Shown: one piece after another, positions 52,657-62,046 of the stretch | Layout of the letters: each line of letters begins with the position of its first letter | Numbering within the stretch: the first letter of the stretch is position 1 | The notes under the pieces: generated by a model | Database searches by the model: none | Seen by the model: the letters and a program-made list of their open reading frames with translations, nothing else | Told to the model about the DNA's origin: nothing | Origin: CAZSNT01 sp964607765 | GTDB lineage: Bacteria > Verrucomicrobiota > Lentisphaeria > Oligosphaerales > JABHEG01 | Assembly: GCA_964607765.1 (NCBI GenBank) | Contig: CAZSNT010000020.1 | Span: 1-64,000 of the forward strand | Length of the DNA: 64,000 bases | Direction: 5' to 3' | Made by a program: the position numbers and the translations under genes

Positions 52657-54333
52657 TCAGGACTCGAGCTCTGGACCGGCCTCGACCGCAGCGCTCTGCG
52701 GCGGCGCCGCGTCACGTCCCTGTTCGAACAGCGTGCCCCGGCCCAGCCGCAGCTCCGGATCAAAGGCGCGCTTGACGGCGAGCATCTGCGCAAGCCCATC
52801 GGCACCGTACAGAATCTGGAGAAAATCCGTCTTGAGCTTGCCGATGCCGTGCTCAGCCGCCGGGGAGCCGCCCAAGGCCACCACCTCGCGCGCAAAACGG
52901 TGGTAGAGTTCCCAGCCGCGAACGTATTCGGCAGAATCCCGAGGCAGGATGTTGACATGCAGATGTCCGTCACCGATGTGGCCGAACACGACATACTCAA
53001 GCCCTGCCTCTGCGAGGAGCGTGCGGTACAAAGCCACGGTCTGCTCCAACCGCTCGCCTGGCACGGCCATGTCGGTGCCCAGTTTGGTGACGCCGGGATG
53101 CGTCCTGCGGATCTCCGCAATGCGGGCGTTCACAGTCTCGGGCAATGCGTGCCGGAAAACGCGAAGCCGTTCCCGCTCGCTCTCAGTCAACGCTGACCAG
53201 GCCAGGGCTGGCTGGCCGCCGCACTGTTCCACGAGCGCGGCCAGGGCTTGGAGAGCGACGGGCAGGTGCGCCTCGTCAGTGCCGATGTCAAGATAGATGG
53301 CGCAGCCGGCTTCGGCCGGCAAACACTCCGGCACTCCTGAAGCAGCCCCCAACTCGCCGCGGCGTTGCCGCAACAGCGCCAGCGCGTTGGGTCCAAAGTA
53401 CTCAATGGCCTCAATGCCGAGACGCTCCCTGTCCTGACGCAGCGCACGGGTGAAGGCCAGGGCGCGATCCTCATCGGCCCAGAACACGACGCCCGCACAG
53501 CTCATCTCCGGCGCCGGCACGACGCGCACCTCCACCTCAGTGATAATCCCCAGCGTCCCCTCGGAGCCGACAAACAGGTCCAGCAGGTCACACTGCGCCC
53601 CGGACATGAAGCCGGCCGAGTTCTTGGTGTCCGGCCAGCGATAGGTCGGAACACGGCAGGAAACCGACTCGCCTGCCTCGGCCCGGATCTGGAACTCGCC
53701 GTCCCGCCCGGTCACGTACTCGCCGCGCCGCAGGTCAAGCACACGTCCGTCAGCCAGCACGACCCGGAGCCACTCAACGTAAGGGCGGGTGGGGCCGTAC
53801 CGGAACGTGTGGGCGCCGGACGCGTTGCACGCAACCGTGCCGCCCAGGGCAGCGCTGGTCTCGGTCGGGTCGGGGGGGTAGAACAGCCGCCCTCCCTTCA
53901 TCTGTTCCAAGGCAGCCTTGCTCTCCTCATCCCACATGCCCGCGTCGTCGAACCTGGCCATGCGCACGGCCCGCTGCAGGTCGGCCAGAGACACGCCCGC
54001 CTGGCAGCGGACCAGGAACTCGCCATCCGTCGCCGCCGGCCGCACGCCGCAGATCCGCGTCATGCGTTCCAAGCTGACGAGCATGCCCCCGGCCGGGACG
54101 GCGCCCGCGGCTATTCCCGTGCGGGCGCCGGACACGGTGAGCGTCAAATCCCGGTCCCGGGCAGCGCGCACCGCGCCGACGGCCTCCTCCGTCGATCGGG
54201 GGAACGCCAACGCCGCAGCCTGCCCTACGCGCCGTGACTCGTCAGTCAGGTACTTCTCGTACCCGTGAAGCGCCTCGCCCTCGAGAACGGCGACGGGCTC
54301 GGCAGCGAACTGCTGTGGACTGAGAGTGATCAT
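52657..54333 (-). CDS. GlcD/LldD2-type FAD-linked oxidase (2-hydroxyacid dehydrogenase)
   Basis: 558 residues from ATG 54333 (GAGG 6 bp upstream); the 68 codons before it read through the intergenic region. The N-terminal PCMH FAD-binding domain has ALAFPRSTEEAVGAVRAA and the GARTGIAAGAVP loop, with PDPTETSAALGGTVACNASG and VGSEGTLGIITEVEV further on. The C-terminal FAD-oxidase domain has GHIGDGHLHVNILP and EHGIGKLK, the family's substrate and FAD-contact segments. Members oxidise D-lactate, glycolate or other 2-hydroxyacids. Together with the adjacent etfB, electrons probably go to an Etf rather than directly to quinone. Confidence 0.93.
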   Translation of the reverse strand: MITLSPQQFAAEPVAVLEGEALHGYEKYLTDESRRVGQAAALAFPRSTEEAVGAVRAARDRDLTLTVSGARTGIAAGAVPAGGMLVSLERMTRICGVRPAATDGEFLVRCQAGVSLADLQRAVRMARFDDAGMWDEESKAALEQMKGGRLFYPPDPTETSAALGGTVACNASGAHTFRYGPTRPYVEWLRVVLADGRVLDLRRGEYVTGRDGEFQIRAEAGESVSCRVPTYRWPDTKNSAGFMSGAQCDLLDLFVGSEGTLGIITEVEVRVVPAPEMSCAGVVFWADEDRALAFTRALRQDRERLGIEAIEYFGPNALALLRQRRGELGAASGVPECLPAEAGCAIYLDIGTDEAHLPVALQALAALVEQCGGQPALAWSALTESERERLRVFRHALPETVNARIAEIRRTHPGVTKLGTDMAVPGERLEQTVALYRTLLAEAGLEYVVFGHIGDGHLHVNILPRDSAEYVRGWELYHRFAREVVALGGSPAAEHGIGKLKTDFLQILYGADGLAQMLAVKRAFDPELRLGRGTLFEQGRDAAPPQSAAVEAGPELES

Positions 54334-54569
54334 TGGTGCCTCGACATTGCGCGAAAGAGAGGGAATATAGCGCCCCCATCGGCAGATGCCGGTCACAGAG
54401 CGTGTAACACAAGCAACGTCGGGAACGAGAGCGACAAAGAGCGTCTCCCTTCCGTCTGGTGTGCATGCGCCGCTACGGCCGTGCGCAAAGCGGTGTCGCC
54501 GCGCCCCTGCTGCGCGGGATCTGCTCTGCCACCGCACTCCAAACGTCCTCCCCGCCTCCCCGGAAAGGA

Positions 54570-54606
54570 GCAGCCGTCTGGTGGCTTGGAGCCTCCAGAC
54601 GGCTGC
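54570..54606 (-). terminator. 12-bp perfect stem-loop downstream of the DUF11 gene
   Basis: GCAGCCGTCTGG (54570-54581) and CCAGACGGCTGC (54595-54606) form a perfect stem with a 13-nt loop, 60 bp beyond the DUF11 gene stop. No T-tract follows on the minus strand, so it is a weak or factor-assisted terminator at best. The rest of 54334-54667 holds nothing recognisable. Confidence 0.5.
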
Positions 54607-54667
54607 GTTGTGAGTCGACGACCGGCCTCGGCAGGCGCTTACGGGCGCCCGCCGGGCGGCCTCCTGA

Positions 54668-56281
54668 TTAGTACAGGTATGTCGCTTCTGTCTCCGTGAC
54701 AGGACGTGTCAGCTGATCAGTGGTCATGTCGACGTGGAACCGCACATCACCAGGCTTCTTCGCCTCCACCATCACGCGCCAGGTCTGGTACTGCTTCGGC
54801 GCGAGCGAGATCAGCGGCTTGAACGTGAGCGTCCTGCCGGCAGCGGACCAGACGCCTTCGGTCGGGCCGCTGGACGAGACGTAGTCCATGTTCTCTTCGA
54901 GAGTACACTTGATCACGATGTTCGTGTCAGGCAGGGAGCCCTGGTTCGTGGCCTTGATCTCGTAAATGCCCTGGTCGCCCATCTCCAGCGGATCCTCGAT
55001 GTCGATGACCTCGAGCAGGATGGCAGGAACACCGACCACCTCGGTCAGAGCCTCGGCCGAGACGCCTTCCGCACAGACGGCACTGGCAGTCACTACGTTG
55101 CGAGCCTGCGTGATCTTGCTTGTCTGCGTAACGAGCTGCAGCGTCTTGGTCTCGTTCACCTTCAGCACGGGGATCTGCCAGATGACACGCCCGCTGCTGT
55201 ACTTGGCGTCGTCGCTGGCCTTGACGAATTTCGCGCCACCGGGCAGCGTGTCCGTCACGGTCACCTGTTCCGCAGCCGCATCACCGGTGTTCTTCACCGT
55301 GATGTCATACTTGACAACGCGGCCGACGAACTGCTGGCGCGGCGCGGTCTTGGTGATGGTCAGCACGGGCTGACGCACGGCGGTTGTAGCGGAAGCCGCC
55401 GCCGTGAGATCCCCGTCCTGCTCCTTCGCTGTCGCCTTGGACTGGTACACACCCACCTTGGACGCCTTGGCCACGAACGCGAACTGCTGGGAAGCTCCTG
55501 CGGCCAGGTCGCCAGCATTGCCGGTGACCTCACGCTGGTTGTCAAGCGTCATCAGGCCGGGCGGCAACGTCTCGCTGACAATCACGTTACGGGCAACACC
55601 CGTACCCGTGTTGGTCACGGTAAGAGTCATGGGAATCTCGTCGCAAAGCAGGACCTCGTCCGGCGCCGTCAGCGTCAGCTTGAGCTCCGGCTGCACGGCT
55701 GCGATGCTGGTCAGACACATCTGACGAGCGTACGCGACCTTGGTGCAGGTATCGAGCGGCCCTGCGGCATCGACCACGCCCTGAACGCGCATGTTCTTGC
55801 TCTCGCCCGGAGCCATCGTCCCAATCGCCCAGGACAGAACATTGCCGACAGGCCCGGATGCCTTCGGCGTCGTCTGCTGGACCTTGAAGTTGGGCGGCAA
55901 CGTGTCGGTCACAACAACGTCGAGCAGCTCACAGTCCGTCAGACTCGTGACCTTGATATCGTAGGCATAGGCCTGTCCGACGCGGACTTCGGAAGGGGTT
56001 GTTTTCTCCAGCAGTACCGAGCTGGTCTTCACCTTACCGCTGGGGATCGCCAGTGCTGCGTGCAGTTGCCCGCCGCCCTTGGCTACCACAGGCGAACAGT
56101 CGTCATCGCGAGTAACCGTGGGCGCGGCCACGGGCGGGGGCGCCGCGGTCGCAACCACAATGGGAGCCACAACCGGCTTCGGTTCTGCCTTCACGTCACA
56201 GGGCAATGTCCAACAACCAACAGACAGCACCGCCACACACATCACCGTTCCGAGTCCGAACACCGCACGCATAATTTTCAT
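54668..56281 (-). CDS. OmcB-like DUF11-repeat lipoprotein
   Basis: 537 residues from ATG 56281 (AGAGGAAGG upstream). The signal MKIMRAVFGLGTVMCVAVLSVGC has a lipobox with Cys-23. After a Pro/Val/Ala linker come about four DUF11-type Ig-like beta domains (VLLEKTTPSEVRVGQAYAYD, TLTVTNTGTGVARNVIVSET, KYDITVKNTGDAAAEQVTV, IYEIKATNQGSLPDTNIVI) with the TDTLP/SETLPP signature, plus scattered Cys pairs. The arrangement resembles the chlamydial cysteine-rich outer-membrane protein OmcB and homologues in other PVC lineages; it is probably an envelope structural or cell-surface protein. It is a single gene, with an unrelated plus-strand aldolase upstream. Confidence 0.85.
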   Translation of the reverse strand: MKIMRAVFGLGTVMCVAVLSVGCWTLPCDVKAEPKPVVAPIVVATAAPPPVAAPTVTRDDDCSPVVAKGGGQLHAALAIPSGKVKTSSVLLEKTTPSEVRVGQAYAYDIKVTSLTDCELLDVVVTDTLPPNFKVQQTTPKASGPVGNVLSWAIGTMAPGESKNMRVQGVVDAAGPLDTCTKVAYARQMCLTSIAAVQPELKLTLTAPDEVLLCDEIPMTLTVTNTGTGVARNVIVSETLPPGLMTLDNQREVTGNAGDLAAGASQQFAFVAKASKVGVYQSKATAKEQDGDLTAAASATTAVRQPVLTITKTAPRQQFVGRVVKYDITVKNTGDAAAEQVTVTDTLPGGAKFVKASDDAKYSSGRVIWQIPVLKVNETKTLQLVTQTSKITQARNVVTASAVCAEGVSAEALTEVVGVPAILLEVIDIEDPLEMGDQGIYEIKATNQGSLPDTNIVIKCTLEENMDYVSSSGPTEGVWSAAGRTLTFKPLISLAPKQYQTWRVMVEAKKPGDVRFHVDMTTDQLTRPVTETEATYLY

Positions 56282-56454
56282 CGTCAGCACCTTCCTCTTG
56301 CCTTCTTCACATCTTCCCTGGAAACCACTCCGCACCTGTCAAGGTCACGCCATAGCCTAAATATGCGTGAGAGTATTGCAGATATCAAGCGCATTGTCAA
56401 CCTCTCATGCGGAGATATGTTCACGCCTGTCAGACCATCCAAGGGAGAACAGCC

Positions 56455-57228
56455 ATGGCCGGAAGGTGTCTGCGTCACAGACTGCAGCGAGGCGAGCTCT
56501 GCATCGGGACCTGGATCCAGATAGGACATCCCGCTGTGGCCGAGGTGCTTGCCAATGCAGGATTCGACTGGATTGCCGCCGATTGCGAGCATACGGACAT
56601 CGACGTCACGCCGTTCGCGGATCTGGCACGGGCGATGCATGGCCGGGGCCCCGTGCCGTTGGTGCGAGTGCGGGAGAATGACACGCTCGCTATCCGCCAG
56701 GTCCTCGACATGGGCGCCGAAGGCGTCATCGTCCCGCTGGTCAATTCAGCCGCGGAGGCGGCCCGCGCGGTCAAGGCCGCGAAGTTCCCACCGGCCGGTG
56801 TGCGCGGGTACTCGTTCTCGCGCATGAACAACTGGGGGGTGGACTTCGACTGGTACGCAGCGAACGCGAACGATCGGACGCTGGTCATCGTCATGATCGA
56901 GTCCCGGGACGGTGTCGCTCACATTGACGACATCCTGGCTGTGGACGGCGTGGACGGCGTGTTCATCGGCCCCTATGACCTGAGTGGCTCCTACGGCATC
57001 CCCGGGCAGACGGATGCGCCGGTGATCACGGAGGCCTGCACTCGTGTGGTGGCCGCGTGCCGTGCCGCCGGGAAGGCGGCCGGCCTGCACATCGTGAAGC
57101 CGACGCCGGACTCCATAGCCCGCGCCATTGCGGACGGCTTCACGTTCATCGCGCTGGGCGTCGACACCGTCTTCCTCAACGATGCGGCGACGGCCGCGCT
57201 GGCCGCGGTCAACCAGGACCGGGGGTAG
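56455..57228 (+). CDS. HpcH/HpaI-family class II aldolase
   Basis: 257 residues from ATG 56455 (GGGAGAA 6 bp upstream). The family cleaves 2-keto-3-deoxy sugar acids or 4-hydroxy-2-oxo acids to pyruvate plus an aldehyde with a divalent metal. Visible: GTWIQIGHPAVAEVLANAGFD, DWIAADCEHTD, the metal-ligand glutamate in VIVMIESRDGV and aspartate in GVFIGPYDLSGSYGIPG. Arg in VPLVRVREND is the usual carboxylate contact. It resembles 2-dehydro-3-deoxyglucarate/4-hydroxy-2-oxoheptanedioate aldolases. Its last 20 bases overlap the convergent sulfatase gene. Confidence 0.9.
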   Translation: MAGRCLRHRLQRGELCIGTWIQIGHPAVAEVLANAGFDWIAADCEHTDIDVTPFADLARAMHGRGPVPLVRVRENDTLAIRQVLDMGAEGVIVPLVNSAAEAARAVKAAKFPPAGVRGYSFSRMNNWGVDFDWYAANANDRTLVIVMIESRDGVAHIDDILAVDGVDGVFIGPYDLSGSYGIPGQTDAPVITEACTRVVAACRAAGKAAGLHIVKPTPDSIARAIADGFTFIALGVDTVFLNDAATAALAAVNQDRG

Positions 57229-58603
57229 CCGCCCTCACAAGCCGCTCCAGAACGCGCAGTCGAAGCTGTTCCTCGGCGTCGCGCCACTCCGGCAGGCCGG
57301 CCAGATTCCGCTGCTCGAGCGGATCCTGCGCCACGTCGAACATCAGATAGGCGTGCCCGTCCGCGTTCAGGGCGATCTTCCACGTCTCGGTCAGCAGCAT
57401 GACCTCGCCGTCGATCTCCGACAAAGCGTCTGCCCGGTGGCTCTGGCGCCCACCGTGCAGAACGGGCACCAGCGAGCGCCCGAACTGCTCGTAGGCCAGC
57501 GGTGTACCGGCCAGCTCGGCCAGCGTGGGGCCAACGTCAAGCCACTCCGCCGGACTGGTGCAGGTGCGCCCGCTCGTGCCGGACGCCGCCGTCTGCGGGG
57601 TCCGCAGCAACAGCGGGACACGCACACAGCCATTGAGGAAGGTGCTCTTGTAGATCAGACCGAAGTCCCCGTTCAACTCACCGTGGTCCGAGGAGAACGC
57701 GATCACAGTATTGGCCAGGTCGCCGCGCGCCTCCAACACGGCGAGGATCTGCCCAATCTGGTCATCGATGAGTGAGACGTTTGCCGCATAGTCGGCGCGC
57801 AGACGGGCCACATCCTGGTCGGTCAGCGCGGGGCGCCGGGCCAGCCGTCGATCCAGCGCGCCGCGGGGCCGGGGCTGGGGCCACTCCGGCAGAGGTGCAG
57901 CACGGGGCATCGCCGCCGGGTCATACCGGCTGGCGTAGGGCTCGGGAGTGTCCCAGGGCTCGTGCGGCCCCCCGAAACTCACCCAGCAGAACCACGGCTG
58001 GTCCCTGTCGTAGTTCTCGAGGTACGCCTTGGCACGCTGCCCCACGTAGACGTCCGCATATTCCTGAAGCGGCAGCGCGGACGGACGGACGACATGCGGC
58101 TTGGTGCTGAATCGGTCGGCGTAGTCGGCCTGATAGGCCTCCCACAGGCCCAACTCCTGCCATCTGGCGGTCATGTGACTCAGCACTCTTGCGCTGGCGC
58201 GCGGCCCGCCAATCTCGTCCACGTCATCGAGACCGTATGCATGCATCAGGTGTTCGCGATCACGCAGGTCGCCGCCGTGCGGGTGCAAGTGCGTCTTGCC
58301 GAACAGACTGGTCCGGTAACCAGCGTCCCGAATTGCCTGCATCCAGGTGTGCGAGTCGGCAGGCAGCGTGTAGCTGCAGTTGTTCCACACGCCCGTGTTG
58401 TGGGGATACAGACCGGTCGCCAGACTGACCCGGGCCGGTATGCACACGGGCGTTGTGGTCACGCAGTTGGGAAATCGGACGCCTTCGCTCGCGATCCGGT
58501 CGAGGTTGGGCGTATGCACCCAACTGCCGGAACAGCTCATGGCATCCCAGCGCTGCTGATCGGTCATAATGAACAGAATGTTCGGTGCTGGACAGGAGGT
58601 CAT
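57209..58603 (-). CDS. Type I sulfatase without signal peptide
   Basis: 464 residues. N-terminal PNILFIMTDQQRWDAM, formylglycine motif CIPAR with Cys-54, SLFGKTHLHPHGGD and FSSDHGELNGDFGL are all present. It has no export signal, so like the one at 12167 it is probably cytoplasmic. It ends a minus-strand run behind the epimerase-like gene (20 bp gap), and its 3' end overlaps the convergent HpcH/HpaI aldolase by 20 bp. The sugar-enzyme context suggests removal of sulfate from an imported small molecule. Confidence 0.92.
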   Translation of the reverse strand: MTSCPAPNILFIMTDQQRWDAMSCSGSWVHTPNLDRIASEGVRFPNCVTTTPVCIPARVSLATGLYPHNTGVWNNCSYTLPADSHTWMQAIRDAGYRTSLFGKTHLHPHGGDLRDREHLMHAYGLDDVDEIGGPRASARVLSHMTARWQELGLWEAYQADYADRFSTKPHVVRPSALPLQEYADVYVGQRAKAYLENYDRDQPWFCWVSFGGPHEPWDTPEPYASRYDPAAMPRAAPLPEWPQPRPRGALDRRLARRPALTDQDVARLRADYAANVSLIDDQIGQILAVLEARGDLANTVIAFSSDHGELNGDFGLIYKSTFLNGCVRVPLLLRTPQTAASGTSGRTCTSPAEWLDVGPTLAELAGTPLAYEQFGRSLVPVLHGGRQSHRADALSEIDGEVMLLTETWKIALNADGHAYLMFDVAQDPLEQRNLAGLPEWRDAEEQLRLRVLERLVRAATPGPG

Positions 58604-58623
58604 GGTGACAGTTCTCTCAGCGG

Positions 58624-59448
58624 TCAGCAGAAAATCGTACGGGCAGATCCGCAGGCTTTGCCGAGCAATTCAGGGCCGCGTTCTTCCCCGGGCAGGGGCG
58701 GGTATTCGAGCACGGCCCAGGCGTCGTATCCGGTCTGCCGGCACGCTGCGGTCACCGCGTCCCAACCGATGGTACCGTTCCCGGGCCAGGTTGCCCGTTG
58801 TCCGACAGGCGAATCCGGTGCGGTCAAGTCTTTGGCGTGGATGCGCACGAGCCGATCGCCCAGGTCCCGAATGAAGTCCTGTGCGTAGCCGCTGTACAGC
58901 ACGTTGGCCGTGTCGAGATACACACCGATGGCCGGATGCGCGACCGCGTCCACGAACATCAGGCACTCGCCGGGTGTCATGAGGTTCTTGGACAGCTTGG
59001 GACACGTCTCCGCACCAATGCGCACGCCCCTGTCCGCAGCGTACGGACAGAGCTTTCGGAAGCCGTCGACCATCCGGTTCCAGGCCTGGCGGTACGGCAC
59101 AGACGGCAGCACGCGGCCGGTCACAATCAGTACGGCATCCGCCCCCAGCAGTTGCGCGACCTCTATCTGGCGGCGCCCGATGGCCAGGGAACACTCGAAC
59201 ACGGCATCGTCCGGATCGGTGATCGGGTTCTTCCATCCAAGCGTCGAGGCCACTGAGGAACAGGTCAGGCCGGACGCGGCCAGGTCATCCGCCAGAGCGC
59301 GGATCTGATCATCCGTGGTCTCCATGTTGGCGTCCGGCGTCCCGAGCCAGATCTCCACCCCATCGAAGCCGGCCTGCGCGGCCATGCCGAAACGTTCCCG
59401 GGCGTTGGGCTCGGGCGCTATCATCTGATTGCCGATTGCTACTTTCAT
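58624..59448 (-). CDS. Sugar phosphate isomerase/epimerase-like TIM barrel
   Basis: 274 residues of the xylose-isomerase-like/AP-endonuclease-2 TIM-barrel family. The four usual metal ligands can be picked out: Glu in RIGAETCPK, Asp in GVYLDTANVL, His in LVRIHAKDL and Glu in AVLEYPPLP. Members isomerise or epimerise sugars such as tagatose, psicose or inositol derivatives, and family membership does not fix the substrate. GAGGAATCACGC precedes the ATG at 59448. It lies between glycogen phosphorylase and a sulfatase in the same orientation. Confidence 0.88.
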   Translation of the reverse strand: MKVAIGNQMIAPEPNARERFGMAAQAGFDGVEIWLGTPDANMETTDDQIRALADDLAASGLTCSSVASTLGWKNPITDPDDAVFECSLAIGRRQIEVAQLLGADAVLIVTGRVLPSVPYRQAWNRMVDGFRKLCPYAADRGVRIGAETCPKLSKNLMTPGECLMFVDAVAHPAIGVYLDTANVLYSGYAQDFIRDLGDRLVRIHAKDLTAPDSPVGQRATWPGNGTIGWDAVTAACRQTGYDAWAVLEYPPLPGEERGPELLGKACGSARTIFC

Positions 59449-59501
59449 GCGTGATTCCTCAGTCCGTGCTCAAGAGCGACCCGGCACCCGCCCGGGATCT
59501 G

Positions 59502-62027
59502 TCACTTCCCTTTGCCGTGGCAGCACGCCAAGTCCTCGAGTGCGATTGGTACGGGCTGGACTCGCCAGATGTCTTCACAGTACTCGCGGATGGCGCGATC
59601 GGATGAGAACCGCCCCATCCGGCTCACGTTCAGAATGGACTTGCGTACCCACTCGGCGGGGTGTCGATACGTCTCGTCAACCGTCGCCTGGCACTCGACG
59701 TAGGACTGGTAATCGGGCAGCAGCATGAACTCGTCCCGGTAGAGCAGGCTGTCGATCAGCGGCCGGAAGAACGCGCGATCACCGAGAGAGAAGAACCCGG
59801 AAGCAATCAGATCGATCACCTCGCGCAACCCCTCGTTCTCCCGGTACAGACGCCACGGATTGTGTCCCTCGGCCCTGAGCTGGTACACTTCCGCGGCCGT
59901 GAGGCCGAACAGGAAGAAGTTCTCGGCACCGACCGCTTCGCGGATCTCGATGTTCGCGCCGTCCAGTGTGCCGATGGTCAGGGCGCCGTTGAGCGAGAAC
60001 TTCATGTTCCCGGTGCCGGACGCCTCCTTGCCGGCTGTGGAAATCTGCTCGGAGAGGTCGGCTGCAGGGTAGATGGGCTGCGCGTTCTTGACGTTGAAGT
60101 CGGGTAGGAACACCACTTTGATGAGCCCCGCCGTGTCGGGGTCGCCGTTCACGATTGCCCCTACCGAGTTGATGAACTTGATCATGAGTTTGGCCAGATC
60201 GTAGCCCGGCGCCGCCTTGCCGGCGAACACGAACGTGCGCGGCGGCGGGCGGGACGCAACGCCGTTCTTGATGTCCAGATAGCGCCTGACAATGTGCAGC
60301 ACGTTCAGATGCTGGCGTTTGTATTCGTGCAGGCGTTTGACCTGCACATCGAACATGGAACGCGGATTGACCTTCACGCCGGCGCGGCGACGGATGACGT
60401 CGGCGAGCCGCTTCTTGTTCGCCAGCTTCACCTCGCCCCAAAGCTGCTGGAACTCAGGGTCGTCAGCCAGCCCTTCCAGATCACGCAGGCGCTCCAGGTC
60501 ACGGATCCAGCCGTCACCGATGCGGGAGGTGATGAGTTCGGTGAGTCGGGGATTGCTGAGAACGACGAAACGGCGCGGCGTGACCCCGTTCGTCTTGTTA
60601 CTGAACTTGCGGGGCCAAAGTTCATGGAAGTCGTGGAGCACGTCTTTCTTGAGCAGTTCGGTGTGGAGCCTGGCCACGCCGTTGATCGCGTGGCTGCCCA
60701 CACATGCCAGGTTCGCCATGCGCACGTACCGATCCCCCGTCTCCTCGATCAGGGAGAGGCGGGCGACACGGTCCAAGTCGCCGGGATGTCGGACGCGCAC
60801 GCCGGCCAGGAACCGCTTGTTGATCTCGTAGACGATCTCCAGATGCCGAGGCAGCAGCCTCTTGAACAGCTGTACAGGCCACTTCTCGAGCGCCTCCGGA
60901 AGCAACGTGTGGTTCGTGTAGGAAAACGTCTTGCGGGTGATGTCCCACGCCCGGTCCCACGGCACACGACGCTCGTCCACGAGCAATCGCATCAGTTCGG
61001 CAACGCCGATCGACGGGTGCGTGTCGTTCAGCTGTACCGCAAACTTCTGATGCAGCCGCTCCAGCCGCTTCTCTTTCTGCAGATACAGACGGATCATGTC
61101 CTGCAGCGAACAGGAAACAAAGAAGTACTGCTGTGCCAGCCGCAGCTCCTGGCCCGCCACCGGCTCGTCGTTGGGGTACAGCACCTTGGTGAGGTTCTCC
61201 GATATGACCTTCTCGTCGACCGCGCCGTAGTAATCCCCTTCGTTGAACGCCTGGAAATCGAAGGACTCGCAGGCCGCTGCCTGCCAGAGCCGCAGCAGAT
61301 TGGCCGTGTTCACGGCGTAGCCGAGCACGGGCGTGTCGTAGGGGATCCCTTTGACCACGCGTCCGGCTTGCCAGCGCACGCGGTAGTTGCCGTCGTGGTC
61401 CCGGTAAGGCACGGTGTTGCCGCCGAACCGGACGCGGTAGCTGATCTCCGGCCGAGGCACTTCCCACGGATTGCCGAACCGCAGCCATTTGTCTGTGATC
61501 TCGGCCTGCCAGCCGTCACGGATCAGCTGGTCGAATATCCCGAACTCGTACCTGATCCCGTAGCCGATGGCCGGAATCTCCAGCGTCGCCAGGGAGTCCA
61601 TGAAACAGGCCGCCAGCCGGCCGAGACCGCCGTTGCCCAGGCCGGGCTCCTCCTCCTGCTCGAGCAGTTCGTCCAAGTCCAACCCCAATTCCTCAACGGC
61701 TTGCCGAACCTGATCATAGATGCCCAGGTTGATGAGATTCACCCCCAGATGCGGACCAAGCAGGTATTCGGCCGACAGGTACACGACTGTTCGGCTGCGC
61801 TTCTCCAGGTACGTCCGGGCCGTGTTGATCCAGCGGCGCAGCAACCGATCGCGTACCGTGTAGGCGAGTGCCAGGTAGTAGTCGTTGCGAGTGGCAACTT
61901 CGGGGAACTTCGCCTGGCAGTAAAAGAGATTGTCGCTGAAGGCCCGTTTGATGGACGCCACGCTCAACCCCGTGCGCACATCGTCGTCCGAGACTTGGCC
62001 TGCAGACCTGCGCTGACGCTGCGTCAT
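59502..62027 (-). CDS. glgP: Glycogen/starch alpha-glucan phosphorylase
   Basis: 841 residues from ATG 62027, full length for the GT35 family. It releases glucose 1-phosphate from alpha-1,4-glucan using phosphate and pyridoxal phosphate. Seen: VVYLSAEYLLG, EEEPGLGNGGLGRLAACFMDS near residue 125, FAVQLNDTHPSI, TNHTLLPEALEKWPV, RFVVLSNPRL region, VQVKRLHEYKRQ-type segment and the PLP-lysine region EASGTGNMKFSLNGALTIGT. It follows the O-methyltransferase gene by 19 bp. It probably belongs to reserve-glycogen use rather than to the sulfatase function next door, although the genes are co-directional. Confidence 0.95.
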   Translation of the reverse strand: MTQRQRRSAGQVSDDDVRTGLSVASIKRAFSDNLFYCQAKFPEVATRNDYYLALAYTVRDRLLRRWINTARTYLEKRSRTVVYLSAEYLLGPHLGVNLINLGIYDQVRQAVEELGLDLDELLEQEEEPGLGNGGLGRLAACFMDSLATLEIPAIGYGIRYEFGIFDQLIRDGWQAEITDKWLRFGNPWEVPRPEISYRVRFGGNTVPYRDHDGNYRVRWQAGRVVKGIPYDTPVLGYAVNTANLLRLWQAAACESFDFQAFNEGDYYGAVDEKVISENLTKVLYPNDEPVAGQELRLAQQYFFVSCSLQDMIRLYLQKEKRLERLHQKFAVQLNDTHPSIGVAELMRLLVDERRVPWDRAWDITRKTFSYTNHTLLPEALEKWPVQLFKRLLPRHLEIVYEINKRFLAGVRVRHPGDLDRVARLSLIEETGDRYVRMANLACVGSHAINGVARLHTELLKKDVLHDFHELWPRKFSNKTNGVTPRRFVVLSNPRLTELITSRIGDGWIRDLERLRDLEGLADDPEFQQLWGEVKLANKKRLADVIRRRAGVKVNPRSMFDVQVKRLHEYKRQHLNVLHIVRRYLDIKNGVASRPPPRTFVFAGKAAPGYDLAKLMIKFINSVGAIVNGDPDTAGLIKVVFLPDFNVKNAQPIYPAADLSEQISTAGKEASGTGNMKFSLNGALTIGTLDGANIEIREAVGAENFFLFGLTAAEVYQLRAEGHNPWRLYRENEGLREVIDLIASGFFSLGDRAFFRPLIDSLLYRDEFMLLPDYQSYVECQATVDETYRHPAEWVRKSILNVSRMGRFSSDRAIREYCEDIWRVQPVPIALEDLACCHGKGK

Positions 62028-62046
62028 GGTTCGGCCCCCTGCCTCT

